The notes beneath the pieces were generated by a model. That model worked only from the letters and a program-made list of their open reading frames with translations. It had not been told where the DNA came from and made no database searches. Both the position numbers and the translations under genes were made by a program. Shown piece after piece: positions 7,166-14,292 of a stretch of DNA of 15,280 bases (its first letter is position 1; every line of letters starts with the position of its first letter). The stretch comes from JAEULH01 sp034382075 (GTDB taxonomy: Bacteria; Pseudomonadota; Alphaproteobacteria; Rhodospirillales; Defluviicoccaceae). The stretch covers positions 1-15,280 of the forward strand of contig JAXMOZ010000077.1 in the NCBI GenBank assembly GCA_034382075.1, written 5' to 3'.

Positions 7166-7888
7166 TTACGGCATGTGCTGGCCGCCGTTGACCGACAGGG
7201 TCTCGCCGGTGATCCACTCCGCGCCGTCGGTGCAGAGGAAGGACACGGCGTGGGCGATGTCGTCCGGCTTGCCGATGCGGGCGCAGGGGATCTTCTTCAC
7301 CTCGCCGTCGAGGATCTCCTTCGGCATCGCCGCGGTCATCTCGGTCAGGATGAAGCCGGGGCAGACGACGTTGACGGTGGTGCCTCCCTTGGCCAGCTCG
7401 GCCGCGAGCGAGCGCGAGAAGCCGATGATGCCGGCCTTGGACGCCGAGTAGTTGGTCTGCCCGAACTGGCCGCGCTGGCCGTTCATCGAGCTGATGTTGA
7501 CGATCCGGCCCCAGCCGCGCTCCGCCATGCCCGGAGCGGCGACGCGGCAGGTGTTGAAGGAGGCGGAGAGGTTGACGCCGATGACCGGATCCCAGTTCTT
7601 CTCGCGGGTCATCTTGATGAAGCGGCCGTCACGGGTGATGCCGGCGTTGTTGACGAGGACGTCGATGGGGCCGACCTCCTCCTCGATCTTCTTGAAGCCG
7701 GCCTCGACCGCGGCGTAGTCGGCGACGTTGATGTTGTAGCCGGGGATGCCGGTTTCGTTCTTGAAGGTCTCGATCTGCTCGTCGACCACGTCGACCACCG
7801 CGACGCTGAACCCGTCGGCCTTCAGCCTCTTGGCGATCGCGGCGCCGATGCCTCGTGTTCCGCCGGTTACTACTGCAACCCGTGCCAT
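7166..7888 (-). CDS. phbB: Acetoacetyl-CoA reductase (PhaB/PhbB type)
   Basis: A 240-residue SDR, the usual length for PhaB, which reduces acetoacetyl-CoA to (R)-3-hydroxybutyryl-CoA for polyhydroxyalkanoate synthesis. Motifs: TGGTRGIG (8-15), NNAGITRDG (80-88), NISSMNGQRGQFGQTNYSAS (131-150) with Tyr147 and Lys151, and the ending LSVNGGQHMP. These closely parallel the Ralstonia enzyme. Residue 33 at the end of the second strand is Asp (VVDVVDE), which in SDRs usually favours NADH over NADPH; this is inference. GGAGGG lies about eight bases before the ATG at 7888; a GTG/ATG five codons upstream is less likely. No thiolase, synthase or phasin gene is adjacent within the window. Confidence 0.92.
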   Translation of the reverse strand: MARVAVVTGGTRGIGAAIAKRLKADGFSVAVVDVVDEQIETFKNETGIPGYNINVADYAAVEAGFKKIEEEVGPIDVLVNNAGITRDGRFIKMTREKNWDPVIGVNLSASFNTCRVAAPGMAERGWGRIVNISSMNGQRGQFGQTNYSASKAGIIGFSRSLAAELAKGGTTVNVVCPGFILTEMTAAMPKEILDGEVKKIPCARIGKPDDIAHAVSFLCTDGAEWITGETLSVNGGQHMP

Positions 7889-8185
7889 GTTGTTTCCCTC
7901 CACCCTTTCGTTATCCTCGAGATAAAACCTTCCGGTGCCCTCACGCGAGCGCGCGGCACGAGGGACCGTGGGATGATGCGCAAAAGAAAGCGAGTGTCCC
8001 GGTTTCGGCCCCCGAGCGGACGGGCTCGTTTAGACGCGCGCCCCCGCCTTGTCAAGGCAAGGGCGATTTGCGCGGGATCTGCGCTCTGGCCGCTGCTGGT
8101 TGCCGGTGAGGCGGTTGCGCCCGCAAAAGCGCTTGCCCATGTCACTGACAACTTGGTCTTGGTGGTCTTGAACGGGACGTCTGCG
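7889..8185. other. Divergent control region between phbB and the DUF1232 gene
   Basis: About 297 bases with no credible gene. It contains TTATC-N5-GATAA (7911-7925), a hyphenated palindrome 23 bases from the phbB start, and GCCTTG-T-CAAGGC (8046-8058). Either could be an operator, but no named regulator site is recognised. Confidence 0.4.
7911..7925. promoter_or_regulatory. Hyphenated palindrome upstream of phbB
   Basis: TTATC and GATAA arms flank CTCGA, in an AT-richer patch of otherwise GC-rich DNA and close to the expected phbB promoter. This position suits an operator or the -10 region of a minus-strand promoter. Binding protein unknown. Confidence 0.25.
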
Positions 8186-8545
8186 ATGCAGAGCAACGAG
8201 GTCTTCGGCGCGCTGGTTCCCCTTGTCGGCACGGAGGACGTCGTTCATGACAAGTTCTGGGGCAAGATCCGCCGGACCCTGGGCAAGATCCCGTTCACCG
8301 ACCGCGCCATTGCCGCCTATTACGCCGCCACCGATCCGGCAACGCCGTTCCGGGTGAAGTCGATCCTGTTCGCGGCCCTCGCCTACTTCATTCTGCCCGC
8401 GGACTTCATTCCGGACGTTCTCGCCGGCGTCGGCTTCGTCGACGACGCGACCGTGCTCCTGACCGTGATCCAGAGCCTCGCGCCCTACATTTCCGAGGCT
8501 CACCTCGCGAAAGCCCGCGCCTACCTGCGAGAGCAGCAGCGGTAG
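8186..8545 (+). CDS. DUF1232 (YkvA-like) membrane protein
   Basis: A 119-residue protein with the DUF1232 signature in its second half: a hydrophobic run at about residues 59-102 containing YFILPADFIPDVLAGVGFVD. The P-x-DFIPD turn followed by a GxVDD segment is diagnostic. The N-terminal half is basic and probably cytoplasmic. The start at 8186 is chosen as the ATG giving the usual family length, but the ribosome site (GGGACG) is weak and the frame stays open upstream. The function of the family is unknown; it is often found near stress or envelope genes. It converges on the DUF1178 gene. Confidence 0.8.
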   Translation: MQSNEVFGALVPLVGTEDVVHDKFWGKIRRTLGKIPFTDRAIAAYYAATDPATPFRVKSILFAALAYFILPADFIPDVLAGVGFVDDATVLLTVIQSLAPYISEAHLAKARAYLREQQR

Positions 8546-8553
8546 CCCTTCTG

Positions 8554-8573
8554 GGCGGCGTCGTTTCGCCGCC
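8554..8573. terminator. Hairpin between convergent DUF1232 and DUF1178 genes
   Basis: Arms 8554-8560 (GGCGGCG) and 8567-8573 pair around a 6-base loop, nine bases after the DUF1232 stop. A second small hairpin (8603-8607 with 8612-8616) lies just after the DUF1178 stop on the other strand. Neither has a strong T-run, so termination is inferred from convergent position. Confidence 0.4.
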
Positions 8574-8618
8574 GCCGGCAAGGCACCGCGTCCGGCTCGG
8601 GGCGCCCTGCCGGGCGGC

Positions 8619-9053
8619 TCAGTCGTTCCGGCGTTGCCACCAGGGCAGGACCTGGTAGTCGATCCCGTCTTCCCTGAGCGCCGCGGCCTCCTCGCTGCTG
8701 GCCTCGCCATAAATCCCCCGCGCGTCCTTTTCGCCGAAGTGGATGCGCCTCGCCTCCTCGGCGAAACGGCTGCCGACGTCCTCGCAGTTCGCCTCGATCA
8801 GCCCGCGCAGCCGGGCCAGGGTCTTCGCCGTCTCGTCCCTCGGCTGGGGCCGTTCCTCGGCGACCGGCGGCGGAGCCATGACGCCCGCGGCCCGCGCCAC
8901 CCGGGGCGCCATGGGCGCCTTGCTGATGCGCGTGTCGCGGCAGATGGGGCAGACCAGGATGCCGGCCTCCGCCTGCTCGTCGAAGGCGGCCCCCGAGCGG
9001 AACCACGCCTCGAACCGATGGCCGTCGCTGCAGGACAGGTCGAAGACGATCAT
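8619..9053 (-). CDS. DUF1178 family protein
   Basis: A 144-residue protein beginning MIVFDLSCSDGHRFEAWFRS, the typical opening of DUF1178. Cys8 and the CPIC motif at 35-38 suggest a small zinc-ribbon-like N-terminal part. A low-complexity Ala/Pro linker (about 55-75) leads to a conserved helical C-terminus (ETAKTLARLRGLIEANCEDV, then FAEEARRIHFGE). The function is unknown. Its ATG overlaps the stop of the amidase gene by four bases (ATGA), so it is very likely co-translated with it and shares the glutaredoxin/amidase context. Confidence 0.9.
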   Translation of the reverse strand: MIVFDLSCSDGHRFEAWFRSGAAFDEQAEAGILVCPICRDTRISKAPMAPRVARAAGVMAPPPVAEERPQPRDETAKTLARLRGLIEANCEDVGSRFAEEARRIHFGEKDARGIYGEASSEEAAALREDGIDYQVLPWWQRRND

Positions 9054-9880
9054 GGCGCGGGCGGCGCCGCGAAGGCGCGGTCGTGCAGCAGCGCCGGCAC
9101 CCGCCGGCGGGCGTCGGCGACCCGCGCCGGATCGAGCTCGGCGGTGATGATGCCGACGTCCTCGCCGGCGTCGGCGAGGACCGCGCCCCAGGGATCGACC
9201 AGCAGCGAATGGCCGTAGGTGAGCCGGCCCTCCGCGTGGGTTCCCGTCTGCGCCGGAGCGAGGACGTAGCAGCCGGTCTCGATCGCCCGGGCGCGCACCA
9301 GCACATGCCAATGGGCGGCGCCGGTGGTGCGGGTGAAGGCGGCCGGGATGGCCAGAAAGTCGGCCCCGGCCTTGGCCAGGGCGCGGTAAAGCTGGGGGAA
9401 GCGAAGGTCGTAGCAGACGCTCATCCCGAGCCGACCCCACGGCGTCTCGGCGACGACACCGATGCCGCCAGGGGCGATGACCGCCGACTCCCGGTAGCTC
9501 TCCCCGGGCCCGAGGTCGACGTCGAACAGGTGGATCTTGTCGTAGCGGCCGACGATCCGACCTTCGCCGTCGATGAGCAGCGAGCGGTTGGCCACCCGGC
9601 CGTCGTCGCGAAGGACCGCGAGCGAGCCGATCAGGATCCAGACGCCCCGTTTCGCCGCCGCTTCGGCAAACGCCGCCAAAGCCGGGTGCTCGGCCTCCGG
9701 CAGCGCCTTCTCGCGCTGCTTCGCCTGGATCGGCTCGATCATGGCGACGTTTTCGGGAAGCAGGATGAGCTCGGCGCCGCGCCCGCAGGCCTCGCCGATC
9801 AGCGGCAGAACCGCCTCGATGTTCGGCCCAACCTCACGCCCGGAGTTCGTCTGAACGCAGGCTGCGATGCATCCCGCCAT
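9050..9880 (-). CDS. Nitrilase-superfamily amidase, probably deaminated glutathione amidase
   Basis: A 276-residue carbon-nitrogen hydrolase with the full catalytic triad: Glu43 in LLPEN, Lys115 in RYDKIHLFD and Cys156 in SVCYDLRFP. HLFDVDL and the FTRTTGAAHWHVLVRARAIE segment fit the Nit1/NitA branch, which hydrolyses deaminated glutathione, a damage product of transaminases. Glutaredoxin lies immediately upstream (nine bases between stop and start), which suits a glutathione-linked job. The substrate remains inference, since omega-amidases (Nit2) look similar. The ATG at 9880 has only a weak ribosome site, so coupling to grxC translation is likely. The cytoplasm is expected because no signal peptide is present. 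Confidence 0.9.
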   Translation of the reverse strand: MAGCIAACVQTNSGREVGPNIEAVLPLIGEACGRGAELILLPENVAMIEPIQAKQREKALPEAEHPALAAFAEAAAKRGVWILIGSLAVLRDDGRVANRSLLIDGEGRIVGRYDKIHLFDVDLGPGESYRESAVIAPGGIGVVAETPWGRLGMSVCYDLRFPQLYRALAKAGADFLAIPAAFTRTTGAAHWHVLVRARAIETGCYVLAPAQTGTHAEGRLTYGHSLLVDPWGAVLADAGEDVGIITAELDPARVADARRRVPALLHDRAFAAPPAP

Positions 9881-9889
9881 CGGCCGGCG

Positions 9890-10153
9890 TCAGGCCTCGC
9901 CGCGCAGCACGCCGTCGAGCTTGCCGGCCCGCTCGAGGGCGACGATGCCATCACTGTCGCCGATGTGGCGGCCGTCGACGAAGATCTGCGGCACCGTCTT
10001 CTTGCCGCCAGAGCGCTCCTGCATCTCGGCGCGCGCGCCCGGCATGGAGGAGACGTCGTACTCGACCACGTCCGCGTTTTTCTTCGCAAGCAGCGCCTTG
10101 GCCCTGGCGCAGTAGGGGCAGAAGGGCGTCGTGTAGATCTCGATCCTGGCCAC
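9890..10153 (-). CDS. grxC: Glutaredoxin 3
   Basis: An 87-residue glutaredoxin, the normal size for GrxC. The dithiol active site CPYC is at residues 12-15 (TTPFCPYCARAK), TVPQIF (53-58) supplies the cis-proline, and GHIGDSDG-like residues near 62-69 bind glutathione. It reduces disulfides and mixed disulfides with glutathione in the cytoplasm. The start is GTG at 10153, supported by a near-perfect AAGGAGG nine bases upstream; longer versions starting further upstream would run into comF. It sits between comF and the amidase on the minus strand. Confidence 0.93.
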   Translation of the reverse strand: MARIEIYTTPFCPYCARAKALLAKKNADVVEYDVSSMPGARAEMQERSGGKKTVPQIFVDGRHIGDSDGIVALERAGKLDGVLRGEA

Positions 10154-10162
10154 CGCTCCCGA

Positions 10163-10169
10163 CCTCCTT
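10163..10169 (-). promoter_or_regulatory. Strong ribosome binding site of grxC
   Basis: On the minus strand this reads AAGGAGG, nine bases before the GTG start. It is the best Shine-Dalgarno match noticed in the window and settles the non-ATG start. Confidence 0.75.
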
Positions 10170-10262
10170 GCGCACTTTGGGCGAGCTGAACGCCCGCAAG
10201 ATATGGCCCGGCCGGCGAAGGAATGGAAGCGCGGGCTCCTGCGCCCTGCTGCCCTGCGCCCC

Positions 10263-11066
10263 TCAGCCGCTGCGGACGGTGCGCGCCAGGGTGAGCAGGT
10301 CGACCGCGGCGGCGCCGGCCTGCAGCAGGGCGGCGGCGCAGGCGTCGGCGGTGGCGCTGGTGGTGTGCACGTCGTCGACGAGGACGACCCGGCGATCCGC
10401 AACCGCTGCGGCCCGGCGCGGGTGCACCGAGATCGCGCCGCGCACAGCCTCGGCGCGGGCCGTCGGCCCGAGCGTGCCGAGCGACGGCGTCCGCCGGCTG
10501 CGGAGCAGGAGGTCGGGCGCGACCGCAACGCCGCTTTCGCGGCCCACCGCCAGCGCCAGCAGCGCCGCCTGGTTCTATTTCCGGGCGATCAACCGGGTCC
10601 AGTGCATCGGCACCGGAACCAGAAGCCGCGCATCGGCGAGGAGGTCGGCTCCGGCGCGGGCCATCCACCGGCCGAACACCGGCGCGGCGTCGGTGCGGTC
10701 GGCGCGCTTGAAGGCGAGGATCAGCCGGCTGCTGGCCTCGTCGTAGACTACCGCGGCACGGCCGCGCTCGAACAGCCGCCTGCGGCCGAGGCAGCCGCCG
10801 CACAGCGACCCGGCCTCGGCCGGCGTCGGAAACGGCAGGCCGCAGCCCTCGCACAGCGGCGGGGCGATGAAGCGGATCTTTCCCCAGCAGGATGGGCACA
10901 GCGCCACGTCGGTGCGAAGCAGCTCGCGGCAGCCGAGGCACTGCGGTGGCAGCAGCGCATCCAGCAGGAACCGGCCGAGCCGCCGCCATCCCGGCGCGGC
11001 CCCGGGCGCCGACGGCAGCGGCGCAGCCCGCCCATCCTCTTTGCCCCGACCCATGGCCTCTGCCAT
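10263..11066 (-). pseudogene. comF: ComF family phosphoribosyltransferase with in-frame amber codon
   Basis: The 267-codon frame encodes a ComF protein interrupted by TAG at codon 164 (bases 10575-10577). Before the stop lie four CxxC pairs (Cys43/46, 57/60, 72/75, 89/92) of the zinc-ribbon region and LLVPVPMHWTRLIARK. After it, in the same frame, come NQAALLALA and the PRPP-binding loop VVLVDDVHTTSAT (227-239). The missing residue is the Tyr of the conserved RxYNQA motif, so one TAC or TAT to TAG change explains it. ComF proteins are linked to DNA uptake and related nucleic acid processes. The start may be codon 1 (11066) or codon 5 (11054). As written, the product is a 163-residue protein without its PRPP loop. 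A sequencing error, a recent nonsense mutation or readthrough are all possible. Confidence 0.85.
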
Positions 11067-11102
11067 ATATCAGGAACACGGAGCGGCGCAAACCGCTTTC
11101 TA

Positions 11103-11112
11103 CCCATATGGG
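11103..11112. promoter_or_regulatory. CCCATATGGG palindrome in the comF/methyltransferase divergent region
   Basis: A perfect 10-base palindrome inside the 60-base gap between the divergent starts, within TACCCATATGGGGGTA. It may be an operator, or its G-run may serve as the ribosome site of the methyltransferase, whose ATG is 12 bases further on. Confidence 0.25.
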
Positions 11113-11126
11113 GGTAAACGCCGCCG

Positions 11127-12032
11127 ATGCCGGACAGCATGACCGTGTTCGACCGCGCCGTCGTTCGCCGGCGCCGGGACCGCGCCGCCGCGCGGCTTGC
11201 GGCGCACGACTTCCTCTACCGCGAGGTGGCGGACCGGCTCGCCGACCGCCTCGACGACGTCAACCGGCGGTTTCCGCGCGCCCTCGACCTCGGCTGCCAC
11301 ACCGGCGCCTTGGCGGCGGCCCTGCGCGGGCGCGGCGGCATCGAGACGATGGTCCACTGCGACCTGTCGGCGGAGATGGCGGGGCTGGCGCCGGCGCCGG
11401 CGGTGGCCGGCGACGAAGAGGCGCTGCCGTTTGCGGAGGGCGCCTTCGACCTGGTGCTGAGTTCGCTCAGCCTGCACTGGGTGAACGATTTGCCGGGGGC
11501 CTTGAGCCAGATCCGCCGGGCGCTGAAGCCGGACGGCCTGTTCCTCGCGGCGATGCCGGGCGGGGAGACCCTGAAGGAGCTGCGCCAGGCCCTTGCCGAG
11601 GCCGAGATCGCCGCGGAAGGCGGCTTGAGCCCGAGGATCTCGCCGTTCGTCGAGGTTCGCGACGCCGGCAACCTCTTGGTGCGCGCCGGGTTCGCGCTGC
11701 CGGTCGCCGACATCGAGACCATCACCGTCAGCTACCCCGACCCGCTCGCGGTGGTCCGCGACCTTCGCGGCGCCGGCGAGGCGAACGCGGTCCTCGAGCG
11801 CCGCCGCGGCCCCTCCCGGCGGACGACGCTGTTTTCGGCGCTGGCGCGCTATGGCGAGCTCTACGGCGACGCCGACGGCCGGGTGCCGGCGACGGTGCAG
11901 GTGATCTACCTCACCGCCTGGGCGCCGGACCCGTCGCAGCCGAAGCCGCTGAAGCCCGGCAGCGCCAAGACCCGACTTGCCGAAGCGCTGGGCACGGCGG
12001 AGATCCCGGCCGGCGAACGGGCGGCGACATGA
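11127..12032 (+). CDS. SAM-dependent methyltransferase fold protein, NDUFAF5-like
   Basis: A 301-residue class I methyltransferase-fold protein. Motif I is ALDLGCHTGALAAAL (52-66), DLVLSSLSLHWVNDLPGAL (108-126) covers the post-motif region, and LKPDGLFLAAMPGGETLKEL follows. The N-terminal FDRAVVRRRRDRAA...HDFLYREVADRL and the middle RISPFVEVRDAGNLLVRAGF match the alphaproteobacterial relatives of mitochondrial NDUFAF5, a complex I assembly factor that hydroxylates an arginine of NDUFS7. BioC (malonyl-ACP methyltransferase) is the related alternative. The C-terminal extension of about 40 residues is Pro/Ala-rich. It is divergent from comF and its stop overlaps the next ATG by four bases. Confidence 0.85.
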   Translation: MPDSMTVFDRAVVRRRRDRAAARLAAHDFLYREVADRLADRLDDVNRRFPRALDLGCHTGALAAALRGRGGIETMVHCDLSAEMAGLAPAPAVAGDEEALPFAEGAFDLVLSSLSLHWVNDLPGALSQIRRALKPDGLFLAAMPGGETLKELRQALAEAEIAAEGGLSPRISPFVEVRDAGNLLVRAGFALPVADIETITVSYPDPLAVVRDLRGAGEANAVLERRRGPSRRTTLFSALARYGELYGDADGRVPATVQVIYLTAWAPDPSQPKPLKPGSAKTRLAEALGTAEIPAGERAAT

Positions 12033-12286
12033 GCGGGGAGCGGAACGACGACGCGAGGATCGCCGATGCTCAGGCCGAGCTGCGGCGGCTGAAAGAAGAC
12101 CTGGGCGAGGCCTATTGGCAGGACGAAAAGGTGATCGCCTTGCAGCAGAGGTTGCGCCGGTTGATCGGCGAATACGGAGCCTGGGGCGAGGACAAGCTGC
12201 CGATGCACCGGCGCGCCCGCGCCGCCGCCAGGCTGGAAAGCGAAAGCGCCGACCTGCTTTGGCCGGGACGGGCCGCCGGCGGATGA
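12029..12286 (+). CDS. Small charged helical protein, unrecognised
   Basis: An 85-residue protein, highly charged and probably all helical: IADAQAELRRLKEDLGEAYW followed by KVIALQQRLRRLIGEYGAW, with leucine spacing that suggests a short coiled coil. There is no signal, membrane segment or cysteine motif. The ATG overlaps the methyltransferase stop by four bases, which is the main evidence that it is a real gene; codon composition also fits. It is followed within 26 bases by sfsA. I do not recognise a family, and no function is proposed beyond a possible accessory role to the methyltransferase. Confidence 0.65.
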   Translation: MSGERNDDARIADAQAELRRLKEDLGEAYWQDEKVIALQQRLRRLIGEYGAWGEDKLPMHRRARAAARLESESADLLWPGRAAGG

Positions 12287-12311
12287 GGCGGCTGCCGGGC
12301 GGCCCCCGCCG

Positions 12312-13067
12312 GTGAGGTTCGCCTGCCCCCTGCTCCGCGGCACGCTCATCCGCCGCTACAAGCGCTTCCTCGCCGACGTCGCCCTCGAGGATGGACAGCT
12401 CGTCACCGCCCACTGCCCCAACTCCGGATCGATGCTCTCGGTCGCGGTACCCGGCGCCGAGGTCTGGCTGTCGCCGGCCCCCGACCCCCGGCGCAAGCTC
12501 GCCTTCACCTGGGAGCTGATCCGACTGGGCCGGATCCTGGTCGGGATCAACACCGCCCGGCCCAACGCCTTGGCGGCCGAAGCGATCGCTGCGGGCGCCA
12601 TTGCCGAGCTTTCCGGCTACGAGAGCATTCGCCGCGAGGTCCGCCTCGGCGCCAACGCCCGCATCGACCTCTTGCTCGAAGCCGAAGGCCGGCCCAAGTG
12701 CTTCGTCGAGGTCAAGAACGTGACGCTGCAGCGGCCGTCGCGGCCCGGCCTTCTGGAGTTTCCGGACTGTGTCACGGCGCGGGGAGTGAAGCACCTGGTG
12801 GAGCTGGCGGCGGCGGTGGCTTCGGGACATCGGGCGGCGATGCTGTTCATCGCCCAGCGCGGCGACGCCGACCTGTTCGCCGTCGCCCACGACATCGACC
12901 CGGTCTACGCCGCGGCGCTCGCCTCCGCGTCTGCCGCGGGCGTCGAGGTGCTTTGCTATCGCTGCGCCGTCGGCCTCGACGAGATCCGGGTCAGCGACCC
13001 GCTCGCTTTTGCCGGTGCATCGTGCGAACCTGCGCCAGCGCGCGCCTTAAGTGGCATGGGACGATAA
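12312..13067 (+). CDS. sfsA: DNA/RNA nuclease SfsA (sugar fermentation stimulation protein)
   Basis: A 251-residue SfsA protein. The N-terminal OB-like part carries RGTLIRRYKRFLADV and the diagnostic HCPNSGSM (34-41). The C-terminal nuclease-like part has ARIDLLL with Asp119 and CFVEVKNVTL with Glu133 and Lys135, a PD-(D/E)xK pattern. The start is GTG at 12312, giving the family N-terminus MRF...; the ribosome site is weak. The last 15 or so residues are unlike the family and run to a TAA that overlaps the map ATG by one base. The family binds nucleic acid and affects maltose gene expression in E. coli; its true role is unsettled. sfsA next to map is a common alphaproteobacterial order. Confidence 0.93.
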   Translation: MRFACPLLRGTLIRRYKRFLADVALEDGQLVTAHCPNSGSMLSVAVPGAEVWLSPAPDPRRKLAFTWELIRLGRILVGINTARPNALAAEAIAAGAIAELSGYESIRREVRLGANARIDLLLEAEGRPKCFVEVKNVTLQRPSRPGLLEFPDCVTARGVKHLVELAAAVASGHRAAMLFIAQRGDADLFAVAHDIDPVYAAALASASAAGVEVLCYRCAVGLDEIRVSDPLAFAGASCEPAPARALSGMGR

Positions 13068-13894
13068 TGAACGACGTCAGCGTGGCCCTCGACCGCGACA
13101 AGACCCGGACGATCAAGATCCACAAGGAGGAGCACTTCGAGGGCATGCGCCGGGCTGGCCGCCTTGCCGCCGAGACCCTCGACTTCATCACCCCGCATGT
13201 CGTCCCTGGCGTGACCACCGGCGCCCTCGACGCCCTGTGCGACGCGTTCATTCGCGAACACGGCGGCATCTCGGCGCCCCTGAACTACCGCGGCTTTCCG
13301 AGGTCGATCTGCACCTCCATCAACCACGTCGTCTGCCACGGCATTCCCGCCGACGACAAGGCGCTGAAGGAGGGCGACATCGTCAACATCGACGTCACCC
13401 CCATCGTCGACGGCTGGCACGGCGATAGCAGCCGGATGTACCCGGTCGGCGCCATTAAGGTGAAGGCGCAGCGGCTGATCGACGTGACCTTCGAGGCGAT
13501 GTGGAAGGGCATCGAGGCGGTTCGCCCCGGCGTGCGCGTCGGCGACATCGGCCATGCCATCCAGAGTTTCGTCGAGGCGCAGCAGTTCTCGGTGGTGCGC
13601 GACTTCTGCGGCCATGGCCTGGGCCGCATTTTCCACGACGCCCCCAACATCCCCCACTACGGCGAGCCGAACACCGGCCCGGAGCTGCGCGAGGGCATGT
13701 TCTTCACCATCGAGCCGATGATCAACGCCGGCCGCTACGAGGTGAAGATCCTCAAGGACGGCTGGACCGCGGTCACCCGCGACCGCTCGCTGTCGGCGCA
13801 GTTCGAGCACTCGATCGGCGTGACAGCGGAGGGCTGCGAGGTCTTCACCCGCTCGCCCAAGGGGCTCGACCGCCCGCCCTACGCCGCGGGGTGA
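13067..13894 (+). CDS. map: Type I methionine aminopeptidase
   Basis: A 275-residue MetAP that removes the initiator methionine from nascent proteins in the cytoplasm. The five metal ligands are Asp109, Asp120, His183, Glu216 and Glu247, each offset by exactly 12 from E. coli MetAP (97, 108, 171, 204, 235). The substrate-binding His91 (CHGIP) is also in place. The ATG overlaps the sfsA stop by one base (TAATG), with GGGA about eight bases upstream. The N-terminus is some 12 residues longer than in E. coli. It is the last typical chromosomal gene before the degraded right flank, and is expected to be essential. Confidence 0.95.
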   Translation: MNDVSVALDRDKTRTIKIHKEEHFEGMRRAGRLAAETLDFITPHVVPGVTTGALDALCDAFIREHGGISAPLNYRGFPRSICTSINHVVCHGIPADDKALKEGDIVNIDVTPIVDGWHGDSSRMYPVGAIKVKAQRLIDVTFEAMWKGIEAVRPGVRVGDIGHAIQSFVEAQQFSVVRDFCGHGLGRIFHDAPNIPHYGEPNTGPELREGMFFTIEPMINAGRYEVKILKDGWTAVTRDRSLSAQFEHSIGVTAEGCEVFTRSPKGLDRPPYAAG

Positions 13895-14292
13895 AGGCGA
13901 GGTTGAGCCGAGAGCGCTTTGATCGGTTGCGTAAGACGGATGCTTTGACATGCGGGGTCTCGATCCACGAGCCCGAGAACCGGCTTAGCGCCCTCCTCGC
14001 CGAGGTGGCGCAGGGCGTCGAGGTCACCACCCCCAAGCGGGGCGTCGCTACCGCCGGGCTGGTGCCGGCGACGCCGAGCTTCAATCGCGAGAAGGCGCGG
14101 CGCGCCGCCGCCGGCCTGCCCGAGGCGAGCCGCGGCGTCACCCTCGGCGGTATCAAGATCAAGGACTTGGTGGACGAAGGCCGGCGGTGGCGCACTTTGG
14201 CACGGTGCCCCTCCGCTGAAAGCCAAGGAGATTGGCTTCGTGCTCCGGCGCCAGTGATAGCTGGGCGCGGGGCGCTTTTAACGACAACGTAG
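13891..14292 (+). pseudogene. Phd/YefM-type antitoxin remnant without toxin
   Basis: From 13957 to 14187 the frame encodes VSIHEPENRLSALLAEVAQG, then EVTTPKRGVATAGLVPA, then EASRGVTLGGIKIKDLVDEG and RR, which closely follows type II antitoxins of the prevent-host-death family. Two signs of decay are visible. The expected ATG (13950) is one base out of frame with VSIHE, as if a base was inserted. The expected stop after DEGRR is TGG, so the frame continues with unrelated residues to 14292. A GTG at 13891 overlapping the map stop, or a TTG, could still start the frame, so weak expression is not excluded. No PIN, Doc or RelE toxin follows. Confidence 0.65.

Noticed and set aside
7841..8190. An N-terminal extension or separate gene ahead of DUF1232 in the same open frame
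   Set aside because: The upstream translation is basic and unstructured, without a family match or ribosome site, and it would fill the divergent control region.
11100..12890. A 596-codon minus-strand frame opposite the methyltransferase and sfsA
   Set aside because: Arg/Gly/Ala-rich composition, no motif, and it crosses three well-supported plus-strand genes.
12956..13951. A 331-codon minus-strand frame opposite map
   Set aside because: Shadow of map; the plus strand has all metal ligands of methionine aminopeptidase.
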